Positions 28,079-41,404 of a stretch of DNA of 64,000 nucleotides are shown here, in pieces. The translations under genes were made by a program, and so were the position numbers. The DNA lies in NCBI RefSeq assembly GCF_958979055.1, contig NC_084886.1:8331154-8395153 (forward strand), given 5' to 3'. The notes beneath the pieces are model-generated. The model saw nothing but the letters and a program-made list of their open reading frames with translations, made no database searches and was not told the origin of the DNA. The DNA comes from Alnus glutinosa. Taxonomy: Eukaryota; Streptophyta; Magnoliopsida; Fagales; Betulaceae. Each line of letters starts with the position of its first letter. The stretch's first letter is position 1.

Positions 28079-29579
28079 GGGTTATGCCCATGCTTGTCCT
28101 CTATTTTGGTGCCTATACCGCTTTATGCAACAATTTTCTTAGCTTTTGCTCAAGATATAAAGGATCAGGTCATTTATGATCCCCTTAGAATCATTTATGA
28201 ACTCATTTCTTGATTTTAGTTTCCAGTTTAAGCATTGTTTCTTTCGTATAAGTTTGTTATTGGAAGTTCGCTTCTCTTGAATTTTTTGTTCCATTCTAAC
28301 CCTCCCCCCCCCCCCCCCCCCCCCTTTTTTTATGTGATGTAATTATAAAAAGAAAAAGAAAAAGGCTAACAAGAAACTAAAAACTTGCTTTTTAACTTAT
28401 TCCCTCCATAAGATATAATAAATGCTAAATTCACTACATTACGTTTCCTTTGAGATTAATATGCCACCTCATAAAGCTTGAATGCCACACCCTCGCAGAG
28501 TCACACGGTCACAGTCATTCCATATGCGCTAGGGCCTAGGCTGTCATCTTCCACAGATAGCATGGAAAGATATATACAAAATGGCTTCTTCAAATCCATG
28601 CAATTAGATAATTTCTAAATAATTAAGATGTAACATTATTCCTGTCCTTCTCTGTAAAGTTTCCAAGACCTGGTCAATACTTGAAACCTAGGTTAATCTA
28701 ATTGTCTACTTCATGTATAAGCTTATCGTCCTAATCAAAGAAAGAAAAAAGAACACAAGAATTTTGTGGTGATTTGACCTTACAGGCCTACGTCCACGTC
28801 CACCATTGCTAGAAGGTGCGCCGTAGCCTGTAGGGCTACATCTCGATCTTATTGACTTGATAATATTATTGTGTTACATGCTCTATTTATAGGGAAAATC
28901 CAATATATAGCTGAGTCAGATTAGAAAATGTTAATTACAATTAGATGCCTATAAGGAAAATATATGAAGAGGCTTAACATTGAAAATATCCTAAATCTTA
29001 TAACAATTAAATGCATCCAATTGTTATGCAAACAACATGAAATAGTACATACACAACTTTCAGTTTCATGGTCCCTTAGAATTAAGAAACATGCACTTTT
29101 TCAACTCTCATCCAACTTTTTTTTTTTTTTTTTTCAAACCAACTATTAAATATGTTTTCCTACGCGTGAGATTGTGTCCTAACTCCTGCATATCTAACGG
29201 TTGAATTTTTTTTTTTTTTTTAAATTATTAGAGTTGGATAAGAGTTGAAAAAATAACATTTCTCCATGTTTATATACCAAAGAAATGGTATATAGGATTC
29301 TGTCGATTTCACTTGAATGAAATGGAGAGGATTTTGGAATAAGATTCTAATTCTAACCGCGTCCCATTAAATCTTGTTTAAAAAATAGCCGACATAATCA
29401 GAAAACACAAAAGGCACCTCATACTAGGAAGAACATGACACATGACTTGAGACTTTTTTAACGATTTCAGTCTATAAAGCAACAAAAGCATCATATACTT
29501 GAACAAGTCTTCTTTAGAAATTATTAATTTTTAAGAGTCCGTGTCTGTGCCTTTAATGTTTGATGAGCCATAGAGGACC
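28079..29579. other. intergenic DNA with an LTR-like fragment
   Basis: A run of 21 C at 28304-28324. About 28735-28970 has words common in plant Copia LTRs, with a reversed TATAAATAGAG near 28885, so a minus-strand LTR piece is likely; its ends and partner were not found. T-runs at about 29117-29134 and 29206-29221. No gene seen. Confidence 0.35.
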
Positions 29580-29632
29580 CATGCATGCAACAAAAAGTTA
29601 GAATCTTCTACCATAACCAAGGCCTTTAAATA
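29580..29632 (+). promoter_or_regulatory. candidate core promoter of the GEM-like gene (RY motif, TATA-like)
   Basis: CATGCATG (29580-29587) is a perfect RY/Sph element, a B3-factor site. TTTAAATA (29625-29632) lies about 120 bp before the start codon and could serve as the TATA box. Function is inferred. Confidence 0.35.
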
Positions 29633-29754
29633 CATTTTCTGGGACTCAAGTTTTGATCAACCTGAGTAAGCTATCTCTTGCTTGATCTCAGACAGTGAAG
29701 TTGTTGCAGAAGACAAACAGAAGAAGTGGGTTTTTTTTTAACCATTTCTTCAAT

Positions 29755-30856
29755 ATGAAAAACTCGATTCCAAAGCCTGTTATTGGGATTCCTATAGGCT
29801 CTGAAGCACAGCCGGTTGAGGGGTCATCAAAAGAATACTCGGTGGTACCTGCTAGCCAATACCGTATTCCCTCTCCTGGAAATGCGCCTTCTACTCCAAA
29901 ACAAAGTAAGTCTCTCTCTCTCTCACTCTCTCTCTCTCCCTCAATGAAGGTGTTTTAGTAATGAAAGGGTCTTCATATTGCAGGAAGAACATATACTGTT
30001 CTTAGTATGATGAATAAATTTGCAAAAAAAGCAGACAATTTAGCAAATGGAGTTCGAGAGCATGGTAAGTATTTCAATACCTTCCACATAATTAATGGTT
30101 ATTTTCTTGATCTAGGACTTAAATAATGGGATGGGGTTCCACCAATAATTTTTGTTTAATTTGCATTAAGATGAAGGAAAAGAGAGCAGATTAAGTTGAT
30201 GAAACCTTTTACAATTGGAATGGGAACTCTGCAGTTTTAAGATTGGATCTATCTTCTCTCCATGTCATGTAGTTCATCTATAGATGAAAATAAGTTTTTA
30301 ACTTTTTAAGTGTTGTGAATTGCAGTGAGACTGGGACCCAAGATCACTGAAACTGTAAAGGGAAAGTTGAGCTTGGGGGCTAGAGTTCTTCAAGTAGGTG
30401 GAATGGATAAAATCTTCAGACAATTATTTAGTGTTAGAGAAGGAGAAAAACTATTGAAGGCTTCCCAATGTTATATATCAACCACAGCTGGTCCCATAGC
30501 AGGTCTCCTCTTTATCTCCGCCGACAAGGTTGCCTTTTGCAGTGAGAGATCAATCAAAATTTCTTCTCCTAAAGGAGAATTGTTTAGAGCCCATTACAAG
30601 GTAAAATCACATGGTGATGATTATTTAATTTCTGTCTCTCTCCATGATTGTTAACATCTTAAGTGCCTTCTATTTTGTGCAGGTAACTATTCCACTTAAG
30701 AAGATAAAGAGAGTCAATCAAAGTGAGAATGTAAAGAAGCCATCGCAAAAGTACATAGAAATATTAACTGTGGATGATTTTGACTTCTGGTTCATGGGTT
30801 TCCTAAATTATCAGAAAGCTTTGAAATCTATTCAGCAGGCAATCTCTCAAGCCTAG
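29755..30856 (+). CDS. GEM-like protein with GRAM domain, four exons
   Basis: Exons 29755-29905, 29984-30064, 30326-30600 and 30683-30856 join in phase with GT-AG introns to 226 aa. The N-terminal about 60 residues are Pro/Ser-rich. MNKFAKKADNLANGVREH and VRLGPKITETVKGKLSLGARVL lead into the GRAM domain (about 108-186; FRQLFSVREGEKLLKASQCY, AGPIAGLLFISADKVAFCSER), then IPLKKIKRVNQSEN and a VDDFDFWFMGFLNYQKA end. This order is that of GLABRA2-expression-modulator-like (GEM-like/GER) proteins. GRAM domains bind lipids or protein partners; family members affect root-hair patterning, seed development and ABA responses. I chose Met at 29755 over an in-frame upstream Met at 29695, because the family starts near the short Pro-rich region. 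Confidence 0.93.
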
Positions 30857-33800
30857 AAATAATACATAAGTCACTCGAAAAGTGCCTTAAACACAAATAT
30901 TTCTCCCTCTTTTTTCAGTTTATGTATTACATGAATTAAGCAGATGTGGAGAAAGTTAAAAGACATTGTATATACTTCCGTAATGGTAAGATGGTCTTTG
31001 ATTCTTCAACCAATGTAGTCCCTGTGTCACGTTTTGATATTTTGCCCCTTCAATTGATCCAGACAATTTAGATCATATACAGAAAACAATTTGCATAAGA
31101 AAATGGATTTTGTATCGAACCGAAGCATTACCTACTCTGTTTTGTTGAATCTTCTTTACTATCTGCCATGTGAAACATGCCTATAACTGTATGAATTGTG
31201 GCATAGTTGCAGAGTAAGACTACTAAAAGGTAGTAGTGATAGCATCTAAAGAGACACTGATAGTCAACAATTTATCTTTTGGAAGGAAATATGAGCAGGC
31301 TACATAAAGAAGTGGCCACAAAAAGAGGTTCTCAAGAAATAAATCAGTTCCAAAACTTATTTTTGGACCCTATCTTCCACTAGAAAGCTTAAGAGAATTA
31401 TTTGAGCCAAGAAATATACAGAAACCAAGTTGTTAACCTCTGCAGTCTGCACACATAATGGGAACATTGTCTATACCAATGTGGAAAACATTTAAAAACA
31501 AAACCACTAATAGAACTCAAGAATTTGCAAAATGGATTAACATGACCAAAGCAAGTGGATAGAGGAGCAAGAAGGTTGGCTAGTGAGCTAGGTTTTCTTA
31601 TTCTACATGATTTCTGCTGCATATCTAGGCTTGTTCATCATGCATCATATATAGTTGTGTCTCCATTAAGCTCCTTAGCATGCCACCAATGCTTATAAGG
31701 TATTTCCACTTCCTCTAGCTTTGAAATTATGAACTCCCACCAATTATCATGACCACATAGATAAGCTCATGGAAGTTGGTAGATGTATCATCCTTATATT
31801 GAGGCAATTTCCAAGAACTTCACTTCATGGATTAGTTCCAACAAAAACTAAAGGCCCATTCAACTTCCCACAATTTAGAACCGGCTATTCCACCATTTGG
31901 TAAATAGATCATGTCTTGTACATATATATATACACACATTGTGAGATCACTGCATAAATCATAATCATTTATTTTTGCATGAAATGTGGTCGATGTAACA
32001 TTTCCTTCTCTTTTTCTTTTCTTCTTCCCTCTTCTTTTATTTTTTATTTTTTTATCTTCCCTCTTTCTTTTCATTACTATCAAAAGAGGGTTGGCATCAG
32101 AAAGTAAAGATGCCACCTCATAAAGCTATAACGACACTTCCTCAGACAGTATTAAGAAAATGTGTTCCAACTAATCACGAATTCACGATAGAAAACCATT
32201 TATCTTAAAAGAAATAAACAAACTGCCTCCACATGGAACCAATATAGTTATGTAGTTTATTTGTTTAATTTTAAACAACTTTCTGTCATATTTTATATAA
32301 ATCTTTTAAGTCCCAGTACGTAAAAAACGTTATTAACAAGAGAATTATTAGCATCCGACTCAAAGGGAATAGTTTCATTCTTTCTTTTTCTGTTATTCAT
32401 AACAAGAGAAATCCCTTTTCAAATTAAGCCCAAAATCCTTTAACACTTTCGTGATATTTTTTATGGGCAGAATTATGAAACAATTATGAATATAAAAAAT
32501 AGAACAGCCTAAGTTCAACTGTGTCGCTGATTTTCTTTTCTTTTCTTTTCTTTTTTAAAAAAATAAAAAAATAAAAAATAAAAAAATAAAAAAAAATTGA
32601 CTGGACTAATTCAAAATAGCGAAACCACCTTCATCCTAATTCTTGAAAAACCACTCAAAAGAAGACTAGGAGCTTTCTACAAAACCTTTTCTCAAAGCAA
32701 CCTAACACACCATTTTGTATGTCGAGTGCCTTTATTCTTACCAATGAACCCTAGATGACTCGGAAACTAAAACTAAGATCCACAAACTATTTCGCCAGTG
32801 CAAAAACTTGAAACGGAAAAAGAAATGCTCTTAAGATGCGTTATAAGGTTGTTTTTCTTAAGTACTTATTTGCCCCCACCAATCCTAACTAATTGGTGAG
32901 CATGCATTGGGCGAAGGCAAACACTTCTCCAAAATACAATGGAGCCTATAAAACTTATGATGTTTGATTGAGTTTTGCCAAACAACAATCAAAGAACAGC
33001 CTCAGAGTTTCTAACTTTCTATTATAACAAGAAGATTAGTGTTTTGTTTCTGCTTCCGCAGAAAAGTAGAACCTAATAAACACAAATGTTAAATAAATCA
33101 AAAGGAGTTTGAGAGAGATAAAAGAGAAGATTTTTCAGTATGTAAAAACTGGTCTAACAGTGGGCTGCTGATAGTGTAAGTGTGGAACAATAACATACAT
33201 GAAAGTTCGAAATAACAAAAAATAACTGTTAATTTAACAGTTATTATATCAATTTAACTGTCAGATCAATTTTATAATTAACTGTCAGATCAATTTTATA
33301 ATTAACGGTTATTATTATTACAATTAGATTATAATTGTTAGTAACAATTACTTAATTTCAACCGTTAGATCAAATGTAATGATTACATTACATTTTGTAT
33401 CAAGGTTCTAAAACAACCAGTAAAATCTGCTGCTCTAATAATGCTGGGAGTAATTTACTACTGATCGTTCATTAAAGCTACCAGTAACGTAAATGCTACT
33501 CTTGCATTTTGACGTGATGATTAGTAAATGAGATAATTGTTTGAAACAGGCTCATAATTATATTATTAGGCCAATATCCAATCCCGACCAGGGAACAAAT
33601 TACAACAATATTTCATAGTTCAAAGAAAAGGGGAGGGGGGTAAAGGCGATCAAAAGACAATGTACACGCAACTCATACATGTAAAACCTGAGTGATAAAT
33701 ATACAAACCCAATAAATACAAGTCTAACCCCAGACATAAAATGGAGATGAACAGGAATGACAGTAGGATTAACCCTCACCAGTTGCAGTAACCAATCAGG

Positions 33801-33881
33801 CTTTCACCAGCAGCGATTGCTGTGTGAGAGCTTTAAAGGGAAGGATTTTTCCAGGATGCCAAACTGTTCAAATGAAGGCTC
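30857..33881. other. intergenic DNA, no gene recognised
   Basis: Includes the 3' end of the GEM-like transcript. Low-complexity TTTTC/TAAAA blocks at about 32530-32598. A 24-bp direct repeat (AACTGTCAGATC...) sits twice in a row at about 33256-33303. A short segment near 32110 resembles one near 28450 (CCACCTCATAAAGCT), so a dispersed repeat is present. No coding signal. Confidence 0.4.
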
Positions 33882-36271
33882 CTAAAGCAACGCATCAGGT
33901 TCAGATAAACTCCCTGCAAAGTTCACTTTACAGCATGCAGGAAATTGCAATCCAGCCCCATCACAATCTGCCTTCGTAATATGTGGGCATGATCTCACAT
34001 CCAGATACTCCAGAGAGTTGCATTTGTCCAAAAGCACACCTACTCCTGCCACTGTGATCTTTGGACAGTTACTAACCTTCAGAACCTTCAAACTCAACTC
34101 AATTTCTCTAGTGCCTAAACCCTCAAAAGCAGCATCCGTCACCTCCTCACAGCACCCGATGTCGAGAGCCTCTAGGTTTGTGCACTGACTGAGGATGCAG
34201 CTCAAGGAAGAATCAGAGACATTTAAACACCAATCCATCCGCAAGTTCTTCAGACTATTTTTACAAGCAGCAGCAAGAGATTTTAAAGACTCGTCAGAGA
34301 TGTCTCGGCAGCCACCTACAATTAGAGTCTCAAGATTTCTGCAGAATCTTGCCAAGGACAATATAGACGCATCCCCAATTCTGTAGCAATCCAACAACTT
34401 GAGCGTCTTGAGAGAAGATGAGCAAGCCTCGGCAACACTTGAAACCCCACTATCTCCAACATTGTTGCATTTATTGATGTCCAAAAATTTGATTCGTTGA
34501 CACCCACTTACAAGATCTGTGAGCCCAGAATCGGTTATATTGGCGCATCCCTGCAGCCCCAACTCTTCCAGATTGTGACAGTTTTTGGAAAGAGCATGTA
34601 ATAATTTGTCTGTAATTAATCTGCAGCTCACAAGACGTAGGCTTCGTAGGTCACAACAGCCCTCAGCAACGGCTGACAATCCCTTGTCAGTTAACTTCCT
34701 GCAATATGTTACATCCAAGCATTGTAGGGAAGAAAGACCACGTCCAATTTCAACCATGCCAGCATCTGTAATTCCTGCAAAACAAAGAAAGAACAATAAC
34801 AAAGGAAACCCTAATTAAGCATGTTTCATCTAACTTATGAAGAAATAAGCCTATAAGTTAACAGTGAACAAACCATTTCATCAAGTGAATATATTCAAAG
34901 ACAAACAAAGGATATAACCCCAGATAAAAATGGCAGGATATTCAGGAACAATTGAACAACAAAACTGGGAATTCAATATAAGCTACAATAAGCTGTTTCA
35001 TCAGCAATAAAAACCACTAAACCATATCTTGAACCCACGATCAAACCACATGAACATTCAAATTCTTAAAATCAACTAATTTGATGTGAAATTCTTTGCA
35101 AACTCCATTGACAGAAAAGATAATATTCTTAATTTCAACACAATTGTGTAGCGCTAAGTCTGTTGCAAATTTTGCTTCCCTGCGTGTGCTCCACCTATCA
35201 ATTGTATATATGCAAATTCAATTACCTCGCGCTATGGAACAGAGGCAGTAAAAATATGCAATGGGAACATTTTCCCATCAAATCAAACAGAAAAATAGTT
35301 CCCATCAAATTGAGCAACTGCAAACACTTATTACACCTAACTTCCATACTCTCTTTCTCAGTTCGCCTCAGATACAAACAGAATTCCATCAAACAAAATA
35401 CCCATTCCATTTCCACAAATTTACTACTCCCAAACAATTGAATCCCTGAAAAATTACTCGCACAATTCTGCAAATTCAGCACTCATAAATACAGTTTAAA
35501 GCTAAATTCCACCCTTTTTTTCTCAAGTAAAAACAAAGATTTACCCAGACCAAATCAAGACCCATCAAACAAAATGAAATACCCATTTCAATTCCAGAAA
35601 TTCACTAATCTCGAATAACCATAGCCTACCAAACAAAGTGAAATGACCAATTAAGTTCCGCTAAGTTAACAAGTAGATCTAGGACATTTCCGCTATGAGT
35701 TCCAGACCCATTTGTTCTCATACAAATAAAAACTCGAAATTAATCAAACAAACCAAACCCAACTAACCACTCAAATTGCAAATATCCACTAAACCCAAAA
35801 CGACAAAAACCCATCAAAATTACCATTGCAACTCTGCAAATCGAGCACAAAAGCACAATTACACATACCATACAAGTACCATACCCTTTTCTTTCTCAGT
35901 AAGCCAAAAAAAAAAACCCGGAAACGAACAGAAAGCTTACCCTTGCAATCCTGCAAATAGAGCACTCTGAGGCACCTAAACCCATCGGCAATAACGCAGA
36001 GATCAGAGTCGGTAACCCCAGGATAAAAGGACCTGGAAGCCGACTGAGAGAGGTCGAGCTCCACGGCCCTGGAGAACCTGGCGGCCATCCTGCGGAGCAT
36101 GTGGGGGCCGGCACGCGCAGCCAGCCTCTTCCTCTCGGTGCTCTGCAGGTACAGCCACTTCTTGCAGACCAGACCGAACGCCTCCTTGTCCTTCTCGCTC
36201 CCCAGCCTCCCCAGAATCGCTCGCAGCTCGTCGTCCGTCAGGATTTCGTTGATGCAGACGCTCCCCGCCAT
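33882..36271 (-). CDS. F-box/LRR-repeat protein (FBL20-like), two exons
   Basis: Exons 35941-36271 and 33882-34774, joined within a Gly codon by a GT-AG intron, encode 407 aa. A degenerate F-box (about residues 8-45: LTDDELRAILGRL, FGLVCKKWL) is followed by about a dozen cysteine-containing leucine-rich repeats of about 26 residues (for example LQCLDVTYCRKLTDKGLSAV, LETLIVGGCRDISDESL) to about 395. Architecture and wording match Arabidopsis At5g23340, annotated as an RNI-like protein. Expected role: substrate adaptor of an SCF ubiquitin ligase, F-box to SKP1/ASK, LRRs to the target; the target is unknown. The start is the first Met, just inside a (CCCTAAT)-rich 5' UTR. No damage seen. Confidence 0.94.
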
Positions 36272-36283
36272 GGCTTGCAGGGC

Positions 36284-36310
36284 CCCTAATCCCTAATCCC
36301 TAATCCTAAG
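36284..36310. promoter_or_regulatory. telobox-like CCCTAAT repeats in the F-box gene 5' UTR
   Basis: Three CCCTAAT-type units lie within about 15-40 bp upstream of the F-box/LRR start codon. The plant telomere unit is CCCTAAA, so these are only telobox-like. Telo boxes near starts are linked to growth-related expression; function here is inferred. Confidence 0.35.
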
Positions 36311-37423
36311 CCCAAATTTTCGGGTGAGATTAGAAGTAAGGTTTCCTTAAAAATTAAATACTCCAAAAGGGCGGGGTGGAGCACAAATAGCGCTCTACGG
36401 ATAGCGAAGTCACTTAAATATCCTTGGTGGGTGTAGTGTGAGCTATGTTTGCTCCGGGGGCATCGTCGTGGTTTCGTCTCATTAGAAGGGTGGTGGGTCT
36501 CTATCATTCCAGCATTGTTGTTGGTGGACTGGTTACTTGAGGTTCCCAGCTATACTCATGACTCTATTTTCCATTTCATTTTTCTTTTATTTTCTTTTCT
36601 CTTTCATCCATATTATATTTCTTTTTGCTGTAACTCCACAATTCAGGCTACAAATTCATAGCAAAGAAAATGAAACCCTTGATTTTTAGAGATGGAAGAA
36701 AATTAACAACTTTGATTAGTGTGATTTGATTTCAACTTTCACTTTATATTAGGAAAATGTTTGAGGGACTATCTTTAACTACAATTTTTTTTTTTTTTTT
36801 TTTTTTTGTTTAAAAAAAAGAAAAGAAAAGTGATAACTCGTATTTTATGAAAATGAGTATCACGCGGACTGTCGTATAACAATTTACATTTTAATGATTG
36901 ACATAATAAATGTCACGTAAATTCTCATATTAATTTATAAACGTAATAAGTGTTGTTCAGAATATTCCTACTCCAAGTCAAATTAAGGTAATAGTCTCAA
37001 TCCAACAATAAAAACTCATTGAAGAATTCTAGTTGAATGAGGATAGGACTTTTGAGACCAAATCAAACTCTAGGGACTTCTAGGTTATGTTGGAATAGAA
37101 ATTTAATTTAGTTTTGACTCCACATCTTTATTTATAAATAAGTCTATACCTCAAATATAAACGACAGACTGATTATTTTATGTATAGAAAATAAATAACT
37201 TGTAATACTATTGTGTATTATTGTCCTATCTTTATGTTACACCGAACAATGACATTCTTTTTTAAGGACAATAACTAAAAGGAAGTGATACAATGAGCCT
37301 AACTAAAAGGAAGTGCTCTATTTTTATGCCACCCTTGTTGACGTGAATGACAACCCCAGGTGCCTTGTGCATGGATGATGCCGAATTGGACAAGTTCAAC
37401 TATGCTCGAGCATTACTAAATTT
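36311..37423. other. intergenic DNA upstream of the F-box gene
   Basis: Promoter region of the divergent side plus AT-rich sequence with a T-run at about 36786-36807. No gene seen. Confidence 0.35.
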
Positions 37424-38061
37424 AGGGATCTACATGTTGTTATAGTTATCAAATTTTCATAACGGTAATTGTATTGTCTTAAGCAATTAGTAATTTTGAA
37501 ATGTAACTGTAACTGTACCATATAAGCAATTAGCAATTTTGAAATGTTACTGTTACCGTATTACCTTAAGTGGTTAGCGATTTTAAAATAAGCGTCCGTT
37601 ATCAATTATTGAAGCCTGAACTACACCACGTAACCTTCTGTCAAACGTAGGCCTTTTGAGTTTATTTTGGTGTTTTGAGCTTCTCTTGACCTATTTTTAT
37701 AGCCGGTTTTAGGATTGTTTTAGGCTTCTTTTTCTTTCTTTTTTTCCCCCTATTTATTTTATTTTTTATGAAAAGTGAGAAAAAAGAAAAGACCAAGTAA
37801 AGATGGAACCTTATACCAAAACGATGTCGTTTTGGTATATTCTTTTTTTTTTTTTTTTAACATTTAATATATATTATATATATAAGGATAGACAATTAGC
37901 GGCTATTAACCGCCTCAGTTTACCCCTAAGACTGCTAATCATACCATCCTAGGCAATTAGCTATTTTTGCCAACTGCCAAACAAAGCGGTTATGCCGGGT
38001 CGCTTATGCGGTTAGCATTTATTAACGATTAGCAATTAATACCGCTGCTTGTATACCCCTG
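37424..38061. mobile_element. probable hAT-like non-autonomous element
   Basis: Ends AGGGATCTACATG and CTTGTATACCCCT match as inverted repeats at about 10 of 13 positions. Flanks CTAAATTT and CTAAATCT resemble an 8-bp target duplication with one mismatch. The interior repeats the words TAAGCAATTAGCAATTTT and GCGGTTA, and includes a 12-bp-arm palindrome at 37813-37838. No coding capacity. Confidence 0.5.
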
Positions 38062-38385
38062 CTAAATCTCAGTCCAGGATATAATAAAAGTTGACTTGCA
38101 GGCTGAGAATTAGATAACATCATTTTACATATTGAATGAGAGATTTAACCTGTTTATATCAGATAAACTCTGTTCAGCATTGAATGAGAGACATAAACCT
38201 GTTGATGTATTTGTTTTTTACATTGTACAGTACAAAGTAAAGAAGAACAGAAAGCTAAAACTACTTTCGATTGCTTTCAGCAACCTCTACATCAATGTGA
38301 ATGAATAAGTTATGAGCTGTAATAAGTAAAAATTGAGGTTAAAAAAGAAATTTAAGTTTCATGGTTAGTGACAGAATGAGCTTGA

Positions 38386-41128
38386 CTATGGAGAACGCTT
38401 GCAACAAGTAAGCACGCAATCCTCCAAAAACTGGGTCAGCTGCAGAGTATACAGTTTCGGATCATTTCTAAAATGATCAACATGAGGCGTGGACACAAAG
38501 TTGCAGGCCCTGACCTCACGCCCAGCCTTCCGCTGCTTCTCTATGAATGACTCCACGGAACCTGCTGGAATAACTCTGTCCGAAGAGCTATAGATGTATA
38601 ACTGTGGACAGCTTGGTTGCCCAGATGATAACATGCCCAATACATCAGAAAGCCTCCTGTGATGCAACAAAATGCTTTCAGGAGTTGAGAGATAGTCAAG
38701 CCAGGCGTATTGATTATACATGAAGTTTTATTAGTGTATTATAGCAGTAATGGTAATCTATGCTACAAACTGCTGTCACTGACTAAGATATTTATGAAGA
38801 GCCATGTTGCAAGTATATAACCTCAAAACAAAAGCGATAATGCATGGGCAAATTTTCAATAAAATGCTTAGCCATGTTGTATGAAACAAAGAGTTACTAT
38901 TGTTGCATATAATCACAGAGAGAGGGAGGGAAGCAGGGAGAGGGTGATCCTCCATATCATCTCTACAAAATAATAAAAGAAATTCATGAAATGATGTTTT
39001 TTAATTTAATCTGCATAATCCTGTCTCCTCATGTTTGATTGACTAAGTCATACAAAATTTAACAACTATTCAGCTAATGAGGCGTTTAAAAGCTTATGTA
39101 ATGATAGAGCAGTGACATTTTAGCAAAGCACAACTACCTGCTAACTGTTGGAAGATTCAAAACCACCTCAAAGAACTTCTCAAGAACTACTAGCAAAGCT
39201 GCTTCAGTCACTGCAGGTTTAAGTTCCATAGCTTGATTGCTGCCAACTAATACCTCCATGCCTGATTCATTTGAGCTAATACTTCCCTTTGTTGCAACAC
39301 TACGCTTTTTTAGAAAAGCCGCAGAGAAACCTGAAGCCCAGACCTAAACAGAAGAAAAGGAGGACTAAATAAAGATTGTCCAGCACATTCATCCGGAACT
39401 CAGACTGCCAAAATATAAACACAAACACATAGACCCATTCAAAAAACTCTAAATAAGAAAATAGGAAGATAGAAATCATAATCTCCCCACACCATAGCGT
39501 CCTCTTTCCCCCAGAAAAAAAAAAAAAAGAAAAAAGAAAAAAGAAAAAGAAGAAGATAATTTCAAATACCAATCTATCAACTTATTGGTGAAAGAAATGG
39601 CAGTTTTCTATATTAAAAGGCAGTGACAATATACAATTGAAAGCAACAACAACAAAAGAAGCATCTAAAACAATCAACATTAACACAGCTAAACCTAAGA
39701 CAGTGCACAAGACATAGGACATATAATGCAATTAAGGCCACACAAAAGGTAAAAACAGCTCGCCTGTAGCTTAACTTTTCCATGGATGTCCATATATGCT
39801 CTGGGAAAGGTCTGGACACAGTGCACAACACAAAGGACATATACTGCAATTAAGGCCACACAAAAAGTAAAAACAGCTGGCCTATAGCTTAACTTTTCCA
39901 TGGATGTTCATATATGCTTTGAGAAAGGTCTCATATATAAGTTCAGCTGTTCCAAGGATTATATGTTTAAAGGAGGGAAAAAAACAATAACTCAACGGTC
40001 ATGGGAAAAAGCATGGCCACACATTCTTAATAGTACACAAAAGGCTATGATTGCCACACAAAGGGATGCTAGTGACAAAGTCTACTCCTCCCCCACATTT
40101 GAGTATGCCTTATTGACCATTTGAACAAGAACCTGTCACAGAACTGAGAGTACAAGTTACCTGCGGATCAGGTGCTGCAACTGGTGCAGAATCTACAATG
40201 CAACCCCTAATCCTTCCTATTAAAGAAGGATCCTGTTTCTGAAACTTCTCCAAAATGACCCCATACCTGTTTACAAGGTAAATCCAAACAAAAAATAAGC
40301 AAAATGTGAGTGCAAAAATAAGAAAACTGTCAGTGCATGTTCGAGAGGGAAAACTCACGTTAACCATCCAGTGTTGCTGAAGGTGTGAAACACCAGGTTC
40401 TTTCCATGCTCCTCTTCCAACCAATCAGCCAAATGGTTCACAAGTAAGGCTATATGCTCTTCAGCTTTCCCACCAAACTGGTAACTGAGAATCTCAGCCA
40501 TTGGAAAAGTAAAAGTAATGGCATGAAACCCCCTCGAAGCATACCATTCTGCATATCTATTAAGATGTTTCTGCTTCGCTCCCAACCATCCAAGCAAAAC
40601 CACCACTGTTCTAGACTTTGCTGATGAACACTCAGACGTACCTGAAACATCTATGGCATCTGGCTCCGGTAAATGCCATCTATACATAACCTCAGAGGGC
40701 GAGGTAGATATAGTCTGCCCATACGCAGTTGGCTTTGGAGATTTTGCCAAATCTGCAGACTGATACAAATTAAGAAGAAGCGGAGAAGAAGCAACAGAAG
40801 AGTAGACCAAGCTGGGAACAAAATCCTGGCCTGAACCAGGAACCCGGAAGTTAACGTTAGGAACGGGCACTCGAATTCTAGTCACAAACGACAAATTGGA
40901 AAGCTTAGAAACCGAGATATGAGAAACCCATGATAGCTTTGATTCTTGCAAGGAATCGCAAGTTGTCGAATTCACTAAACCTGACGTAGAACAGGTATCA
41001 GAAGATCTGTGAAATGGCAGTTTATCAGAAAGATCAGCAGAAAAAGAAGCTACAGCAACGGCAGCCGCCGCAACCAGAGGTCGTTGAAAGATTCCGGACA
41101 AGGAACCCATATTGGAAAAACAGCTCAA
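38386..41128 (-). CDS. TMEM53/DUF829 alpha/beta-hydrolase-like protein, four exons
   Basis: Exons 40359-41128, 40161-40266, 39138-39343 and 38386-38656 join in phase (GT-AG) to 450 aa, or 444 if Met7 is used. Residues 1-about 140 are Ser/Ala-rich and poorly conserved, possibly an organelle-targeting or membrane-proximal part. The DUF829 domain follows: VVVLLGWLGAKQKHLNRYAEW, FTFPMAEILSY, and the nucleophile-like HTFSNTGWL (Ser about 251). SSSDRVIP (Asp about 387) and HVDHFR (His about 422) could complete a hydrolase triad. The family includes animal TMEM53, a nuclear-envelope protein; plant members are uncharacterised, so no substrate is given. Intron 2 holds a 118-bp tandem duplication. Confidence 0.9.
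39701..39935. repeat. 118-bp tandem duplication in an intron
   Basis: The segment beginning CAGTGCACAA at 39701 repeats at 39819 with few differences. It lies in the intron between exons 2 and 3 of the DUF829 gene. Confidence 0.85.
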
Positions 41129-41404
41129 AATCTCTCATACCAATACCAACCAAACCTCACATATAACCAAAGCCAGACAGCCCAAAATCAGAATGAGAAC
41201 CACCTGCCCAAATTAGTTGGAGTACAAGGATGAATTCGAATATAACGATGACCAAAATAATAACCAATGTATCAGATTTGAATCAGAAAGAGTCGGCCAC
41301 ACACAAAGGAAAACAAACAAGAATCTTGCAGCGAGTATATTCGACTATAAGAGCAACGCAAGAATATCGCAAAAGTGGGGCATATTCGTTTAAAATATTC
41401 TTAC

